A stretch of DNA of 64,000 bases from Ornithodoros turicata (GCF_037126465.1 NC_088201.1:20444550-20508549), one strand, 5' to 3'; shown: positions 30,917 through 41,340, numbered from the stretch's first letter. The notes: generated from the sequence alone by a model not told the origin. Translations and numbers: made by a program.

Positions 30917-31382
30917 TCCGTTTTTAGTCGTTACGTTTAGCGGTGTTTGGAGTAAAGGATGCTACATTATAAGGTCATCACCCGGCATTTGGAATATATT
31001 TTCAAAATAAAGTTGTTTTAGAAAGCTCATTACATCGTGGAAATCATTCTTATTGCCTATTGTTTAGGAGATACCATTCTTGCAGTCACGTGAGGCACTG
31101 AAGGGCCAATTTCAAAAGTAAAGGCAATCTGATTTATGTTCTTGCCGACATGGCACAGCGTACGCACAAGGTACCTCCATTTCAGGAGCCTGAGAACACT
31201 CAAAGCAACTAGTGTGCTAGCATTAGATATTGTGTGCAGCATTACGTATTTGCTTCTGCTAGGGCAACTAAGAAGGGTGGATAGAAGTACAATTACAACC
31301 TGCTTCCACAGAAGACACTCAGATTCATTAGAAACTTCCTGCAAGAGAGCTAAGGCTTTTCCAGATTACTAGAACACGGGTA

Positions 31383-32404
31383 CACTCTAAATAATTTTAC
31401 ACCTTAAAGGGTGTAAAAGAACATGTGCATGGCGCGCACCTTTTAAGGTGTAACGGAACACCCTCAAGACATCAAGGGTGTAATTGTGTGGAAGGGTGAA
31501 ATGGGGGGGGGGGGGGGGGAGGGGGGGGGGGTAACCTGCAAACCATAGAAGAGGCAGCTGGAAATTACCACAGGGGGGAATATGTTTATTAAGAAAAAAA
31601 GAAAGGAAAGTTGAAATTACAGCTTCATTGCGAAAGTATACTGTTTCTAGTTTTTACAAAAGGCGCATACTTTGGAGTGTCATTGTGGCTATCTTGGCAT
31701 CACTCTTCGATCACAGCCATGCAAAATATTCTTTAAAACGCCAAGAATATACTTTTCTCGCACTGAACTTGTAATACTTCCCAGGTATACTACTCAGCTG
31801 TACCCTCTGTGAAGTCAAAAATAGGACATTGCAGACATATGTTGCACAGCACACAAATGTTATAGGTGATTGATGTGGGTATATGGTGGCATCATACATA
31901 TATGACACAATCACAGGAACTGAATGGTTATGCTTTTATTAGGTTGACATTATGCCATGCAGCATACATATCCTACATTACGTAGGCATGAAGGTATTCA
32001 AACGTATCACTTAATACAGCTTTATCACATAGTAGTAATTTTATATTTTCCAGTCATCTAACCTTGAGGGGTTAGATGACAGTGTACAAATGTTGAGTAA
32101 CTGTACATTTGGTCTTTATATCACAACTTGTATCACAAGCTTAAGTTCTGAGTACCACAAGCACTCCAACACTGCACAGGAACAGGAATACATTTAGCCT
32201 GTGTAATGGAGCCTGTCCCACCTCCAAATACACCCTCTGTTGCACCCTCATCACACCCTCCTGACAATGTCTCATAAAAGGGTGTAATTCACCATAGTTA
32301 CACCCTCGAAAATTTTCAAGCCAAGGTTCTAGGGTGTAAAATAGTTGTAATACATGAGAATACACCAATTTTACACCTTTAAAGGTGTGAAAATATTTAG
32401 AGTG
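31383..32404. mobile_element. 1,022-bp TA-flanked non-autonomous element
   Basis: TA duplication at 31,381-31,382 and 32,405-32,406. The ends are CACTCTAAATAATTTTACAC and the complement CACTCTAAATATTTTCACAC, each followed by GTGTAAAA-type subterminal repeats (ACACCTT.AAAGGTGTAA) that recur at 31,440-31,480 and 32,280-32,390. CACTCTAAA ends and a TA target are those of Tc1/mariner-type elements. No transposase is visible. A plus-strand G-rich run lies at 31,503-31,531. Confidence 0.85.
31503..31531 (+). repeat. G-run with quadruplex potential
   Basis: Twenty-nine bases, all G apart from one A. Length is unreliable in most sequencing technologies. It could form G-quadruplexes on the plus strand. 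Confidence 0.7.
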
Positions 32405-32406
32405 TA

Positions 32407-33758
32407 CCTGATTGTAGATAACAAGAACTCGTACACCAGAGCTCAGTGTTACACACACCCTGCTTTCCATCAAAACTGTTAAAAGGCGTGACCCCCTAAA
32501 CCTGCACAAAATTCCTGGAGTGTCTTCGCTGGGCACTGTCGCTGTTCCTCACATAAGGTGCTCTCTATGAACCTGACTCCGTGTTCTGGATGCACTGCCT
32601 GAGGGAACTCCAGCATGCTTTCCCAACATGAATGGTTGCAACTTCTACGAGTAGTGTTGTACTTACTGAAAGCAATATGAAATGCTATGACTTCACAGGT
32701 TATGTTGATATCCTTCCTAAGACTGAAGAGAGACGTTGCTTGCTCCCTTTATTCCAAACCGCACTACCAGACACAAGCCCACTTGCCACCAAGCCGATGA
32801 GTATTTCCTCACAGTCAGGACAATCAAGGGAATCAATCACTGAGGCTCAGAAAAGCTGTTTTCTATGTGGATCTCATCCAGGACTGAGACATGAGTAGCC
32901 CCAAGAAAGCACCAGGGTTTCTTTGAATTTAGATGTGTCAGCTTTTAATTTCTTCCTTCCCCCTTTTTTTATGTAATACCTGATTTAGCCTTGTACAGCT
33001 TTGGAGATTGAGGATGTGGAGAAGATGTAAGAAGTGGAATTAGGCTTTAGGCACAATGAGGCAAAGTGTGACAACATACCTTCTGAGAATGTTTATGTAT
33101 CACACACACAAAGAGAGGTTAGGTATTACAATAGATGTTACACCTTTTTCGGGTTATATTTATTTATTCATGAATATACCTCAAACACGCTTGCAGGCAT
33201 TACATGAGGGGGGACAACAACATGGATCACTTGACAAATACAGAAGTTACAAGGAACATGTATATTTGAAAGACAGACTCTGCTTTTCATTTGTTCATCA
33301 GTCTTGCTCAAGAAATTGTAGCAACGGTACACAATGTCAGGAAAGGAGTGCTCATCTATCATTCTGCAAGACTCATTAAAGAGGACTAGTATTGTGTTTC
33401 AACACAACATATTGAACTGATGAACCATGCATCATCCTGAGAGCTATAAGTAATCCTAAATACAGATGCTGAATTAGTTTAAATGCGATAGACGAGCTGT
33501 GCAAAGAGCTGCCTCCAGTTAGGATGTTGGGTACTTGAAGCCTGTTGCAGTTTGTGTGGAAGGCTCGCCAGATCCTGTTCACTGCACACGCTGGGATGAC
33601 CATGTTCTTGTTTTTCCTAAGCTTGTGGCAAAAACACGTTGCGAACTGGCGATATGCAGTATATCCATATCGTCTACGCAGATGTACGTAAAATATAGTT
33701 TAGGCAAATAGGTAACCGGTCACAGTACAGGATGTGTGTAGTGCCATTTCCACAGGTA
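32407..33758. other. unassigned interior of the TTAA element
   Basis: It holds several short frames without named domains: 32,632-32,898 plus (ending SCFLCGSHPGLRHE), a minus-strand block near 32,620-32,470 (MLEFPQAVHPEHGVRFIES), and minus 33,603-33,376. Possible splice-like tracts flank some of them (for example TTGCTTTCAG near 32,665 on minus). They may be exons of the element's own or a captured gene. I could not assemble a convincing model. Confidence 0.3.
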
Positions 33759-33766
33759 CTTGAAAG

Positions 33767-33924
33767 CAGGCGCGGATCTAGGGGAGGGAGGTCCAGGGGT
33801 TTGGACCCCCCTCAATTCCAGACTTGAACATAGGGTTCAATGGACCAATTCCAGCATGCACCTGGCACTTGTCCATAGCGGACCCCCCCCCCCCCCCCTC
33901 GGAAAAATCCTAGATCCGCCCCTG
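33767..33924. mobile_element. 158-bp hAT-like MITE
   Basis: Ends CAGGCGCGGATCTAGGGGAG and the complement CAGGGGCGGATCTAGGATTT. The 8-bp duplications CTTGAAAG (33,759-33,766) and CTTGAAAA (33,925-33,932) differ at one base. It contains a C-run (33,883-33,898). Both the 8-bp duplication and the CAGG terminus are diagnostic of hAT. Confidence 0.85.
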
Positions 33925-34585
33925 CTTGAAAACGACTGCAATTTATCTGCACACGCCCTGTATATTACTACACATGCTGTATTCTTTTAGAAACGAACAT
34001 TTTTTTACTTTTCAGTGAATCGAAAGTACGAACACTCAATATCGCTAAAAGCCTACGCTAAAAACATAAGCACAGGGCAATACACAAAAAGGTGACTTAA
34101 GACATATCACCTTGACAATTACACAGTTGCATAACACTGCTTTTCCCCAGTTCATAGTTCTGTATTGTGTCGTCTTTTATGTGGTGCACCCTGCACTGGT
34201 GTTTTTAGCGACCTTAATGCACGACGAAACCAATTTTGAGCGCCCCGATTTTACATCGTTCGACAGGGCCAAATGTGACTTACTTGTGAATATGCTCGCT
34301 CATACGTTCGCGCTGCCCACGGAATTCAATATATGCCATCTTCAGGACAGTCGCATTGAGGCATAGAAGTTGCAAATCTTCGTGGGTTGTAATGCACTCA
34401 TATTGCTGTCATTCGGCTGCGCTTTCGACTCCTTGCAGCACAAGCATTCGATCTCCTTCGGCATTATGACACACCAGCCGCACCGGCAGCTTAAACAGGA
34501 AGTACGCATTAAATATGAGGACGCACAAAATTTCAGAGAACACGTTTACATGTTCGATCACAGTGTGCGTTAAAAAGCTCATCGC

Positions 34586-34990
34586 TTACCTGTCTGTCGA
34601 AGACAGGCGACTGATATCCTGTTTGCTTCATCTGTAACCGATGTTCGTACAGCTTTGACTTCGGCACGCATTTGCAGCATCGGCGACGTTTCGAAAGCGA
34701 GGCTTCCGAACTGTTCAGCACACAGAATTTCCTTCTCGATCGCAGAAAGGTCAGAAAAAAGTTACGGGCTCGAAGTCTCCGCATTCCTTGCTTCGACGTC
34801 CATATTGAAGTTCGCTTTCCGGATGCCGCCGCTCTCACATACAAACAACAGAACTTCCGGTCCGGGCGCCCAATGAAACATGAACCTCATGTTTTCGTCA
34901 CGCACACAGAAATTGGCGGATATCCACTACAAAGAGGCTAGATTTCGGCGCCGATTGCGCGAGTTGAGAAGGAAAAGCCAAGCTGGTTTT
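34586..34990 (-). other. exon-like block near the right end of the TTAA element
   Basis: The block opens just inside the right inverted end. A 42-codon frame begins at an ATG near 34,888 (MRFMFHWAPGPEVLL) and stops near 34,763. The same phase then stays open (SDLSAIEKEILCAEQFGSLA...DEANRISVACLRQT) up to a donor-like CAG/GTAAGC at 34,588-34,587. A CCAAT-like ATTGG lies in its 5' part. It looks like a 5' exon with an in-frame nonsense change. The function is unknown. Confidence 0.3.
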
Positions 34991-35121
34991 CAGCTCCCCG
35001 TGTGGCCAACTTTGCCGCCGCGCACAGCCAAAATATTTCGCGTGTGGCTTGGAGGCATATTGTACTTTTGTAATAGATGCAAACGAAAGATTTGTTGAAC
35101 TTCTGGTCAGAGTCCCTTTAA

Positions 35122-35285
35122 TATGCATAGCTCATACCGTAGATTCTGTCCACCTCCAAGACAGGATATGCGTCGATATATAACAGAATCATCGGCAAAT
35201 AATCGGACAGTGGAAGTGGACCTTGTTGCGCATGGCTATGACCAAGGGGTTCGATCGGCTGCGTTACCTCCACAGTTTCATGCAT
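35122..35285 (-). mobile_element. CR1-like LINE, RT catalytic part
   Basis: The minus-strand segment carries VRLFADDSVIYRRI (catalytic FADD, plus about 35,160-35,200) and runs into the TTAA site, beyond which the ORF resumes at 27,893. The upstream edge resembles the VP.T.GVPQGS region but is frameshifted. This is the middle third of the interrupted CR1-like element. Confidence 0.75.
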
Positions 35286-36182
35286 TCGTGCATTCCTATC
35301 ACCACAAGCTGTCCTCTGTTCTACCAAGTCATTTGCTGGCTTCTTCTCCTAGTGTGCTGTCGGAAGCAGTGGTTTGCCATGAAGTGGACAGCAATGGGTC
35401 CGATAGCGGGCGACGGCCAAGAAGCATGTCGTGGTCGGTGTTGGTCGGCTCGTGGCTCCCTGGACCTCTGTGTGATGTGATGTGGTGGTTTGCCTGGGAC
35501 ATCCTGCCCACACGCGACCATCTCCTCTTGTGGAACCTGGTGTAGACAAACACTTGTCCATATTGTGCACACGTCGAGACGAACAGTCATGTGCTTTACG
35601 AAAGCCACACGGCGAAGTTCTTTTGGTGTCTTGTTCGCCGTCACACAAATGTCCTTTGCCCTGTGTCATTCGACTGTCGCCGTCCGTCTCACCGCCTTAG
35701 TATTCTCGTGACTGCTTGTGGCGCCGACGTATTGTGGACAGCTCGTTGTAAGGCAGTGGCACAACGTCGGAATCGCGCCCCATTGTTCTTGTTGCTGCGA
35801 CGCTTACGCGTGAATGTGACGAACTTCCTGCAACGGGAACTACTCGTGCTCGAACGTGAACGTTTCGACAGGCTATGGGGAGCGCACCCCTCAGTTTGTG
35901 CACAGGACGGCCACGTATTCATCGTGGGAGCCCCACCTTGACTGTACATAGTGTACCTCGTATAATTTTCTCTTTGTACTTGCACACTGTGACATGGTAT
36001 AGCCTACAGACTATATAACTGATGAAATTTAGATGTATATATTGTGCATAGTTGTATAGTAGTTATATAGTTGCATAGTGTGCACATATTGCCTGTGTTT
36101 TGCGTGCCGATAGTCCTTTAGTGTAGCCATCAAATTACTGTGTGCTGAGGACCGCTTGTGTATTTCGTTCATAATAAATTTG
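35286..36182 (+). mobile_element. LINE 3' part with zf-RVT-like domain
   Basis: Plus-strand coding remnant with WWFAWDILPTRDHLLLWNLV, a stop, CPYCAHVETNSHVLYES and FFWCLVRRHTNV, then a C-terminus to VFIVGAPP with a stop at about 35,940. The pattern LPTRD.L..W - CP.C...E...H - FW is the zf-RVT motif found at the end of some LINE ORF2 proteins. The 3' UTR ends near AATAAATTTG (36,173-36,182). It sits in opposite orientation inside the CR1-like LINE. Confidence 0.65.
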
Positions 36183-36598
36183 CCCTTAACAACGTATAAT
36201 TAACACAAATGTACTGTGCGCGATCGTGGAGGAAGTCGGTTAGCCACGATAACAGGTTGGCAGGAGGCTTTAGAAATGATACCGAAGCAGCACAATGCAC
36301 TGAAAGTCGAGTGCAATAGGGGTGGACTTGTAGGTGGAAGGCCTTGAACAGGCTCGTGAAATTGTAGTACTCTGATAAGACACATACCAACCACCCCTAT
36401 TGCACTCGACTTTCATTACATTGTGCTGCTTGGGTAACTTATGCAAAAGTCGGGAATGAGAAGCCCTGTCAAAGGCTTTCGAAAAATCTGGAAAAACTGG
36501 ATCAGTTTGATCTGAGTCTTGATCATGAACAAAACTGGTGTTCCGCCAGATGCCTCTTTGTGATATCTCTTCTTCGTTCAAATTCCTTCTCCCTCACC
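36183..36598 (-). mobile_element. CR1-like LINE, RT palm part, split by a MITE
   Basis: Minus strand: DPVFPDFSKAFDRASHSRLL (about 36,510-36,451), interruption by the MITE 36,285-36,431, then a SWLTDFLHDRAQYICVN block (about 36,249-36,199). DFSKAFD is the RT catalytic Asp block, and SWLTDFLHDR.QY.CVN is the typical CR1-type continuation. The order and strand fit the same element as 35,122-35,285 and 27,319-27,893. Confidence 0.7.
36285..36431. mobile_element. 147-bp MITE with AAGCAGCACAATG ends
   Basis: Inverted arms AAGCAGCACAATGCACTGAA and the complement AAGCAGCACAATGTAATGAA extend through AAGTCGAGTGCAATAGGGGT (about 42 bp). The same element, inverted, is at 54,434-54,586. Inserted within the RT of the CR1-like LINE. 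No convincing target duplication. Non-coding. Confidence 0.8.
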
Positions 36599-36608
36599 TG
36601 ATGCAAGG

Positions 36609-36970
36609 CAATATATTTATTTATTTATTTATATTACCTTAAAGGCCCCGGGGGGCATTACATAGCGGAGTGGCTAACGTGGTTAGCACTGCAACTTGTA
36701 CAAACACAGAGCAATAGTACACATTGAAACGCAACTCGACTACGCACAATGCACTTTTCACACAATACGCAGTTCACACACAAAAAAAAGAAAGAAAGAA
36801 AAAGAAAGTGATTATTAGGAAATAATAGCATTGTGAGGTGGTCACCTAGAGGATAGGTATCCGAGAAGTGGTGTTTTAAAGCAACCGGGATCAGTTACGT
36901 TACGATATGTTCGGGAATGAGGGTCCAGTTATCAATTGTTTTCGGGAAGAAAGATTTCTGAAAGGTCTAA
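36609..36970 (-). mobile_element. LINE 3' UTR with (AAAT)n tail
   Basis: On the minus strand the sequence ends ATGCCCCCCGGGGCCTTTAA, GGTAATATAAATAAATAAAT (plus 36,613-36,655), which has the form of a CR1-type LINE 3' end with a short tandem tail. No coding sequence is recognisable upstream. Confidence 0.6.
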
Positions 36971-37105
36971 CAACAACAACTTTATTGAGAAATGATGAAT
37001 GGGGAGTTTCATCGCCAGGGGCGATACTCTACCCCATTGCTGATGGTGATGCGGGGAATTAAATAATGAGCCCCTTCACAATAAATTCACAATAAGAAAG
37101 GTTGT
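36971..37105 (-). mobile_element. 3' end of the LINE that hosts Copia
   Basis: This is the continuation, beyond the Copia insertion, of the LINE at 44,326-45,050. The ORF runs a few residues more (FLIVNLL, stop) past the GTTGT site, followed by a 3' UTR and the tail AATAAAGTTGTTGTTGTT (plus 36,971-36,990). The last 5 bases (37,101-37,105) are the Copia target duplication. Confidence 0.7.
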
Positions 37106-37326
37106 TGTTGCAGATACGCATCAGGTGTAGCATCGTTCCTTTCCTCGGAAGTATCAGAGACACGTCTGTACTCGATCTCGTGATAACCAGGAAGTGAACG
37201 AAGAGCGAGCTTCTCGCGCCTCCTGGTCCTAACTTTATTTTTCTCATGTAAACATGTGGCAAAGAAGAAAATGCACAATAAGTGTTATAAACAGATGACA
37301 TATCAACGCGCAAAGAAATTTCAACA
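37106..37326 (-). repeat. Copia 3' LTR
   Basis: 221 bp, TG...CA bounded. The element strand has AATAAAG near its first third (a likely poly(A) signal) and ends ACCTGATGCGTATCTGCAACA-like sequence. Immediately upstream on the element strand is a purine-rich GAGTGGGAGTG (plus 37,327-37,337), the probable polypurine tract. Confidence 0.85.
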
Positions 37327-37337
37327 CACTCCCACTC
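37327..37337 (-). promoter_or_regulatory. polypurine tract of Copia
   Basis: GAGTGGGAGTG abuts the 3' LTR and would prime plus-strand synthesis. Confidence 0.65.
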
Positions 37338-37361
37338 GCGTTGAATGTCGTAAAGTCATCA

Positions 37362-37869
37362 ACAGACAGTTAAAAGTTCAAACCACAACCCTTTGAACAC
37401 AGCAAGGTCTTCTGTTTTCTGTTCTGGTACCGCCTTGGTGAGCCCATGTGCAATCATGTCTCCCGTCGGCAGGTACTGGATCACGAAATTTCGGTTTTCG
37501 ACTTGTTCTCTGATAGAGGTATTTTAAAACGATATGCTTTGATCGTGTCTGCTGTACGGTATTTTTCATCAATATGATTGCTGGCTGGTTATCGCACATC
37601 AGCAGTATTCCTCTGTCGCCGTATTTCTCGAAATTAAGTTATTTCAATAAAGTCTTCAACCAGGTACCTTCCTTCATGGCTTCTGTTAGCGCGACGTACT
37701 CTGCCTCGCTAGTTGAGAGCGCCACCGTTGGTTGCGTAACAGACTTCCAGCTTATTGCTCCTTTGAGCTTATTGCTCCTCGACATTGAAAAAACGTATGC
37801 GCTCCTGGACTTCCCTGTACTGGCTTCATTCCAACTTGCGTCAGAGAGTCGACGATTGGCTTTCCGCAT
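37362..37869 (-). pseudogene. pol: Copia pol, RNase H region
   Basis: Encodes SDASWNEASTGKSRSAYVF (first RNase H Asp), then VALSTSEAEYVALTEA (catalytic Glu) and CDNQPAIILMKN...SKHI (third acidic residue and His). An in-frame TAA follows WLKTLLK, and a frameshift near 37,520 moves the terminal segment (NRNFVIQYLPTGDMIAHGLT) to another frame. A further frameshift at about 37,860 separates it from the RT frame. Broken. Confidence 0.85.
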
Positions 37870-39032
37870 GCAGTGTATGTTATTGTTGCATTTTGTGTCC
37901 CTTTTAAGTAACGCAGTACTCGTTTTGCCATCCTCCAGTGCTGTACTGTGTAATTCTTGTTATACTGGCTCAAGTAATTAACGGCAAATGCGATGTCGGG
38001 CCTTGTGCCCTGTACTAAGTACATGAGGCTTCCGATCAGACATTGGTAGGGTAGCTGACCTTGCGCTCCAGTTGCCGCAGTTGCTTGTTCATCTTCCTTG
38101 ACCTGGCTCGGCTCCATGGGCGTACTGATCGGCTTACAATCGTCCATTTTGAAGCGTCGCAATATTTCTTGAGTGTACTTCTTCCGACTAATAGTAACCT
38201 TCCGTTGTTCCTCGTCCCGATTTACTTCCAATCCAAGAATGTACCTCGGTTCTCCCAGGTCCTTCAATTCAATTTTTTTCTTGAGAACCTTGATGGCATT
38301 CTCCATTGCCAGTCGACTGGTGGCTACCATTAACATGTCGTCAACGTAGACCCCTAGGATAACCGTCTCGGCTCCTCTCGTGTGAACAAAAACGCACCTG
38401 TCGCTTTCTAGACGCTTGTACCCTTGTTCTTGAAGTATAGCATTCAGGGCCTTGTACCATGTCCGTCCAGATTGCTTTAACCCGTACAAAGCCTTCTTCA
38501 GCCTACATACTTGATTAGCGTTCTCGCAAAATCCTGGTGGTTGCTCCATGTAGACGACTTCTAATACTCCATGTAGGTATGCGGTTTCCACGTCTAGCTG
38601 ACGCATCAACATGTTTTCCTTGTTTGCAATTGCGAGAAGTATGCGCAAACTGGTAAACTTTACGACGGGTGAGGAAGTCTCGAAATAGTCAATGCCTTGT
38701 GTCTGTGAACAGCCGACGGCTACGACACGAGCCTTCTCTATCTCGCCAGCAGCATTCTGCTTGATTTTGTACACCCACTTGGACTTTACTACTTTCATAT
38801 TTGGTGTTCTGGGAGTAAGAGTCGAAGTGCTCATCTGTTTGTGGGAAGCCATCTCTTCTTCCATAGCTCGCTCCCACTGAATCTGTTGAGGCGACGATAG
38901 TGCTTCGCTGTATGTTTTCGGTTCCTCGAGCTGTTCTTTTACCTCTGCGATCTCACAATAGCTCTTCTTGGTTGGATCCACCTGTAGCTGGTCTGGTGAT
39001 CTGGTAACCCTTGTGGATGTGCGCCGAAACAA
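37752..39032 (-). pseudogene. pol: Copia pol, reverse transcriptase
   Basis: The 426-codon frame is the typical Copia RT (RVT_2). It contains WVYKIKQNAAGEIEKARVVA, QLDVETAYLHGVLEVVYM (catalytic Asp), PPGFCE, CRLKKALYGLKQSGRTWY, the catalytic YVDDMLMVA, ELKDLGEPRYILGLEV and a terminal YLKGTQNATI. The last about 30 residues (from about 37,860) read the wrong frame, and RNase H continues in another. Upstream the linker (DSLVQDRSPDETSGSDENE) joins the same frame from about 39,170. Confidence 0.9.
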
Positions 39033-39177
39033 AACTTGTAATTCGTTCTCGTCGCTCCCACTTGTTTCGTCTGGAGATCTATCCTGAACTAAGGAGTCAC
39101 TCCCTCGACTGTCGACTGAAGCGCTTTGTTCATTATCATTGACGTCTCTCGGTTCATTTTCGACATTATCGTTGGCT

Positions 39178-40191
39178 TCATGCCTTCACTCTGTTGAAGC
39201 CGCTGTTGATCATCTCTCGCAATACCATTTCGTCGTAGTTGTCTTTGTTCTTGGGCTGTGCTAACAACATAGATCCCTTTTGGTCCTCCAAAAATCGTAC
39301 GTCTCTGTTGATGAAGATCCTTTTCTGTACAGGATCGTAGAGCCTGTATCCCTTGACATTTTCGCAATATCCAACGAAAATAGCTGCTTTGCTCTTGGCG
39401 CTTAACTTGGATCTGTAACGATCGGGGATCCAAACCCATGTCAGGCACCCGAAAACCCGAAAGTAGCGGACAGACTGTGTCCTTTCTTTGTACATTTCCT
39501 CTGGATCTCCTCCGGACAGAACATGCTTACTGCATCTGTTAAGCACGTAAGCTGCCGTGTTTACTGCCTCCGCCCAGAATTCCATGGGCGAATCAGCGTC
39601 CTTCAAGAGAGTCCTGGCGGTTTCAACTAGCGTTCTATTCGTCCGTTCCGCCACTCCATTTTGCGCTGGTGAGTACGGGACTGTCACCTCGTGCACTATG
39701 CCTTTTTTCTTGAAGAAATACCCTGTGAGGCTTTCAATTACTTCGCTCTTGTGCGTGAGGAAACGTACTGTTACCCGACGGCTGTAATCATCGACTACTA
39801 CAAGAAAAAAACGGCTTCCTCCAATAGACTGGACTGGAAAGGGTCCACATACGTCGACGTGCAATAACTCAAGTAGTTCACTTTCTGGTTTATCAACCGA
39901 CGGCATGAATGGATCTCTCGAATGTTTTCCCTTGATGCACTCAGGGCATTGTTCATTTACATCCCTTAACTTCTGCATTCCTCGAACCATTCCTCTATCC
40001 GACATTCGTAGCAGGTCTTGCGTATTCAGATGACCCGTGCGGCGGTGCCATAACATCGTTGGATCCAGCCACGCTGTTCGAGCTTGATGAATTAATGGGC
40101 GAAGTAACTTTGGCATACAACCTGTAAATGCCTCCTTCCTTGACAGCGTCAAACACAAGTTTTCGATCGGAGTGGACCTTGCAATGATCAC
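39178..40191 (-). pseudogene. pol: Copia pol, integrase
   Basis: The integrase has the HHCC zinc module (LWHRRTGHLNTQDLL ... CPECIKGKHSRDPF), then a GAG_pre-like to rve catalytic core: LHVDVCGPFPVQSIGG (first Asp), VVVDDYSRRV, and VPYSPAQNGVAERTNRT with the DDE glutamate. The C-terminal domain runs through FGCLTWVWIP, KSKAAIFVGYCEN and KRIFINRDVRFLE. A frameshift at about 40,060-40,090 separates it from gag-protease, and another at about 39,185 from the RT linker. The first 40 residues of this frame are out of phase. Confidence 0.9.
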
Positions 40192-41095
40192 CGCTGAACA
40201 TTACGTCTATTTCATTTTCCGTGAGTTTCGATAGCGAAAGCAGGTTGTCTTCCATCCGTGGGACGTAGAGGACATCTTTTGCTGTGAGTACATTCGTTAC
40301 TCCTTCGGCTGTCACCTCGAATGTGACCTTTCCAACCCCTTGAGACTGGATGGCGTTGCCATCCGCGAACGTAATCGCCTTTTCATTTTGGTCACGAAAT
40401 TCGCCGAGTAAAGTGCGAGAGCCTGTCATGTGACTGCTAGCTCCAGAGTCCACGGACCATCGGTTCCATGTTGCGTTCCTGCAACTTGACTCCTTCGCCC
40501 CAAAGGCGTATGATGTAGACGAACCTTCCGCTTGTTCAGCATGAGATGGTGTGTCAGCATGAGCGTCCCCCACCGAAGCCGTCCTTGCATTGTGTCTTCC
40601 CCTGGGCTGATTTCGATGAAATCCGGTGTCCTTCCATTCCTTGCCTCCGGATCCGCGACCCGCATTGTTTGCCGGACAACGTCGAGCCATGTGCCCCAGC
40701 ATTCCACACTTGAAGCATTGCAGACTGTTCTTTCCGCCACTTCCTCTTCCAGGTGTGACCCTTGCTTTGTGAGCGGCGTCGGCCCCGTAACCGTTCTGAC
40801 GGTTCTCCTCTTGTGCTAATGCATACCTCACTTTTTCCGTTGTGAGATCTGCCAAAGCGCACACGTCGAAGGCCCGCGCTACGCCATGGTAGCCCCTCGG
40901 TAGTCCTCGGATAGCTATTGATGCTATCTCTGCATCCTCGATGGCTTCACGCAGGGCTCGAAGCTGTTCGCCGAGAGCTTCAACTCGTTGCATATACTGA
41001 GCTGCAGTCTCGTCCTTCGTCCACTTGATTCCATTCAGGTCCCGCTTCAGTGTCATTTTTCGCTCCAGGACACGACCTCGGTTGACATCATCCAT
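39995..41095 (-). pseudogene. gag: Copia gag (C-terminal) and protease
   Basis: UBN2-like gag (KMTLKRDLNGIKWTKDE...VEALGEQLRALREAI, RGLPRGYHGVARAF) is followed by the CCHC knuckle CFKCGMLGHMARRCP. The aspartic protease active site is WSVDSGASSHMTG, with flap-region residues downstream (ITFADGNAIQSQG, NLLSLSKL). The last about 30 codons are out of frame. A frameshift after about 41,097 and a stop (TAA) before it separate this from the gag N-terminus. Confidence 0.9.
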
Positions 41096-41124
41096 GCGCC
41101 TTTCGCCGTAACTTGATTAATGAC

Positions 41125-41340
41125 TTAGCATGCCTGGCTTCTAGATAAGGTCTGCACTATTGCGTTGAGTGCCTCTCGATCCTTCTTTGCCCAGGCTGCC
41201 AACTCTTCTTCCCTGTTCGGTGGATCACCTTCGATGACATCCCAAAAGCCGTTTGCCTTCAAGTATACTGTGATCTTGAACCTCCAAGTGGGGTAGTTTG
41301 CTCCTTCTAACCTTTCGAACTTTTCGAAGCCTTCCGCCAT
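41125..41340 (-). pseudogene. gag: Copia gag N-terminus
   Basis: Start Met at 41,340. KFERLEGANYPTWRFKITVY is the usual DUF4219/UBN2 entry motif (L.G.NY..W), followed by GFWDVIEGDPP. An in-frame TAA at about 41,125 ends it, although the same phase continues as VINQVTAKGAW before shifting, so stop and frameshift are both lesions. Confidence 0.9.

Larger units (their letters stand above)
30263..31015 (+). mobile_element. Penelope-like element, C-terminal fragment with GIY-YIG
   Basis: The frame at about 30,263-30,496 ends in VVCIPFIQGVSYA, which corresponds to the linker after the RT in Penelope-like ORFs. After a frame break, 30,530-30,846 encodes a GIY-YIG nuclease-like domain: CTDCDATYIGKT, RRGTRLKEHTRDVA, then LRKCLESWFIRRDASPCN with a candidate catalytic Glu. 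It stops at 30,844. The GIY motif is degenerate (ATYIG). The tail runs to CAAAATAAAGTTG at about 31,013. The RT itself is absent, so the copy is 5'-truncated and inactive. Confidence 0.75.
27894..35117. mobile_element. 7,224-bp TTAA-type DNA transposon (piggyBac/Kolobok-like ends)
   Basis: Both ends begin with the same 20 bp, AGGGACTCTGACCAGAAGTT, in inverted orientation, and similarity continues for about 30 bp (TCTTTCGT, TGCA). TTAA flanks both sides (27,890-27,893 and 35,118-35,121). The insertion splits a CR1-like RT. Collapsing the element to one TTAA joins ...ELCI and LSNLCKQ in a single open frame, which supports a single insertion event. No piggyBac DDE or THAP domain is recognisable inside. 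The interior holds exon-like blocks (34,586-34,990), an unassigned 155-codon frame (28,380), a LINE remnant, a Penelope fragment and two MITEs. It is either non-autonomous or decayed. Confidence 0.8.
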
